From an uncultured Collinsella sp. (GTDB lineage Bacteria; Actinomycetota; Coriobacteriia; Coriobacteriales; Coriobacteriaceae): DNA of 6,482 nucleotides. Every line of letters starts with the position of its first letter. Position 1 is the first letter of the stretch. The notes beneath the pieces are model-generated. The model had not been told where the DNA came from. It searched no databases and was given only the letters and a program-made list of their open reading frames with translations. The stretch spans positions 1-6,482 of the forward strand of contig USJB01000075.1 in the NCBI GenBank assembly GCA_900554905.1, written 5' to 3'. The position numbers and the translations under genes are program-made. Shown here in pieces: positions 5,527 to 6,482 of the stretch.

Positions 5527-6482
5527 ATGGTTAACGATTTGGGCAATATGGACGACCTCGAGCTTATGCCGCTGGGCAGTAGTTATACGGTGCGGCGCGA
5601 TCGCTTGATGAACGAACTTATCGCCAAGGGCCGAAAAGCCGGCATCGTAGTCCTCTACGCGCCTGATGGCTTTGGGAAAACCTCGGTGCTGCTGCAGTAT
5701 GCCCAAGAGGTTAAAAATGATCCGACGCGAGGTCCCGTGCGGATCATCGAGGCCGACCGCGCCATTGGGCGCGAGGTGTTTATGCAGCTCGAGGTCGTTA
5801 CCGAAGAGCTTAAGGACAAGCCGCACTCCCTGATTGCAATCGATAACGTGCCGAACCTCAGCCAGGGCGAGACCGAGGAGCTGATCGACCGAATCCGAAG
5901 CCTGCGTGCTATGGGGGTTGGGGTCTTTATGAGCTGCCGTCCTTCGAATCGCCAGCTGATTCATGGACTGGGCGATTCGATTAAAGTCAACGCGCAGATG
6001 CTCAAGGTGCATGCCTACGAGTATTCGGCGTGGGCATCGGCGTTTTCGATCAGCACATCGCTCGACTTCTACCAGCTTACGCAGGGCGTGCCCGAGCTCG
6101 TCTCGGCTATGCAGTCGGGACTATACGGGCAGGGAGACGTTGCCCAGATGCTCGAAAACGAGATCGTCAATATCTACGGTGCGGCACTTGTTGATCTGGC
6201 GTCGCTCGAGAACAACGCCCTGTTTAGTGTGGCATGCTTGATGGTCTTAATGGGTGAGGGCAATATTTCGGAGCTCGAGGCTTGCGGTGTTAGGCTTTCG
6301 GCGATTGACCAGTCCTATCTTGTCCGCGATTATCCCATTTTTGGCGTCGATCCAGCAGACCGGAGCTTTACCTGCTTGGGTACCGAGGATAATGCACGCC
6401 TGCGATTGCGCAAGCTGGTCGCCGAAATCCGCCCCGAACTCGTTGTGCGGGCGGCGCGTATATTGATTAAAGCGGGTCGCTG
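5527..6482 (+). CDS. STAND-like P-loop ATPase, N-terminal part (cut by window end)
   Basis: The frame stays open for 318 codons to the window edge, so the C-terminus is missing. Visible are a Walker A loop APDGFGKTS (45-53, Lys51), a Walker B-like strand LIAIDN (102-107), a sensor-like strand ending in SCRP (136-139), and TQGVPELV (185-192) containing a GxP motif. This order (P-loop, Walker B, arginine-bearing strand, GxP) is that of STAND/MalT-type signalling ATPases, which usually continue into a winged helix, TPR-like repeats and sometimes a LuxR DNA-binding domain; residues 215-318 would fit the winged-helix part. The start is ATG 5527, with GAGGAG (5516-5521) five bases upstream. No signal peptide or membrane segment is seen. 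It is separated from nagB by a terminator and a long gap, so it is an independent unit. Its role, probably regulatory, cannot be settled without the missing C-terminus. Confidence 0.8.
   Translation, partial: MVNDLGNMDDLELMPLGSSYTVRRDRLMNELIAKGRKAGIVVLYAPDGFGKTSVLLQYAQEVKNDPTRGPVRIIEADRAIGREVFMQLEVVTEELKDKPHSLIAIDNVPNLSQGETEELIDRIRSLRAMGVGVFMSCRPSNRQLIHGLGDSIKVNAQMLKVHAYEYSAWASAFSISTSLDFYQLTQGVPELVSAMQSGLYGQGDVAQMLENEIVNIYGAALVDLASLENNALFSVACLMVLMGEGNISELEACGVRLSAIDQSYLVRDYPIFGVDPADRSFTCLGTEDNARLRLRKLVAEIRPELVVRAARILIKAGR

Noticed and set aside
5330..5608. A 92-codon frame in the gap before the ATPase gene
   Set aside because: It has no ribosome binding site, it overlaps the start of the ATPase gene out of frame, and its composition is unlike a real protein.

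Overview
The window is GC-rich, gene-dense bacterial chromosome with every recognisable gene on the + strand. The order rplM-rpsI-glmM is the arrangement known in Actinobacteria (and some Firmicutes). Together with codon use strongly biased to G/C at third positions, a patatin-like protein, a stand-alone glucose-type IIA protein and a short NagB, it suggests a gut member of the Coriobacteriia, perhaps Collinsella. That placement is inferred from general recognition, not from a search.

Layout. Bases 1-130 hold no convincing gene. A YjjU-type patatin-like hydrolase follows (131-1009). A clear sigma70-type promoter (1111-1138) and a short hairpin leader precede the ribosomal protein pair rplM (1205-1648) and rpsI (1651-2046), which ends at a strong intrinsic terminator (2077-2120). 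glmM (2170-3507) follows directly. A PTS glucose-family IIA gene (3579-4076) has its own probable promoter. About 270 bases without a gene then separate it from nagB (4348-5076). This gap looks like a promoter plus a long, highly structured 5' leader with several competing helices, one of which covers the nagB ribosome binding site. nagB ends at an intrinsic terminator (5106-5135). A second gap of about 390 bases (5136-5526), visibly richer in A/T, leads to the 5' part of a P-loop ATPase gene (5527 to the window edge) that resembles STAND/MalT-type regulators.

Function. The central genes meet at glucosamine-6-phosphate. GlmM isomerises it to glucosamine-1-phosphate for UDP-GlcNAc and peptidoglycan, NagB deaminates it to fructose-6-phosphate, and the IIA protein could supply phosphate for uptake of glucose or GlcNAc. 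The most interesting element is the nagB leader, which has the architecture of a translation-controlling riboswitch or other cis-acting RNA and matches no riboswitch class I could recognise by eye.
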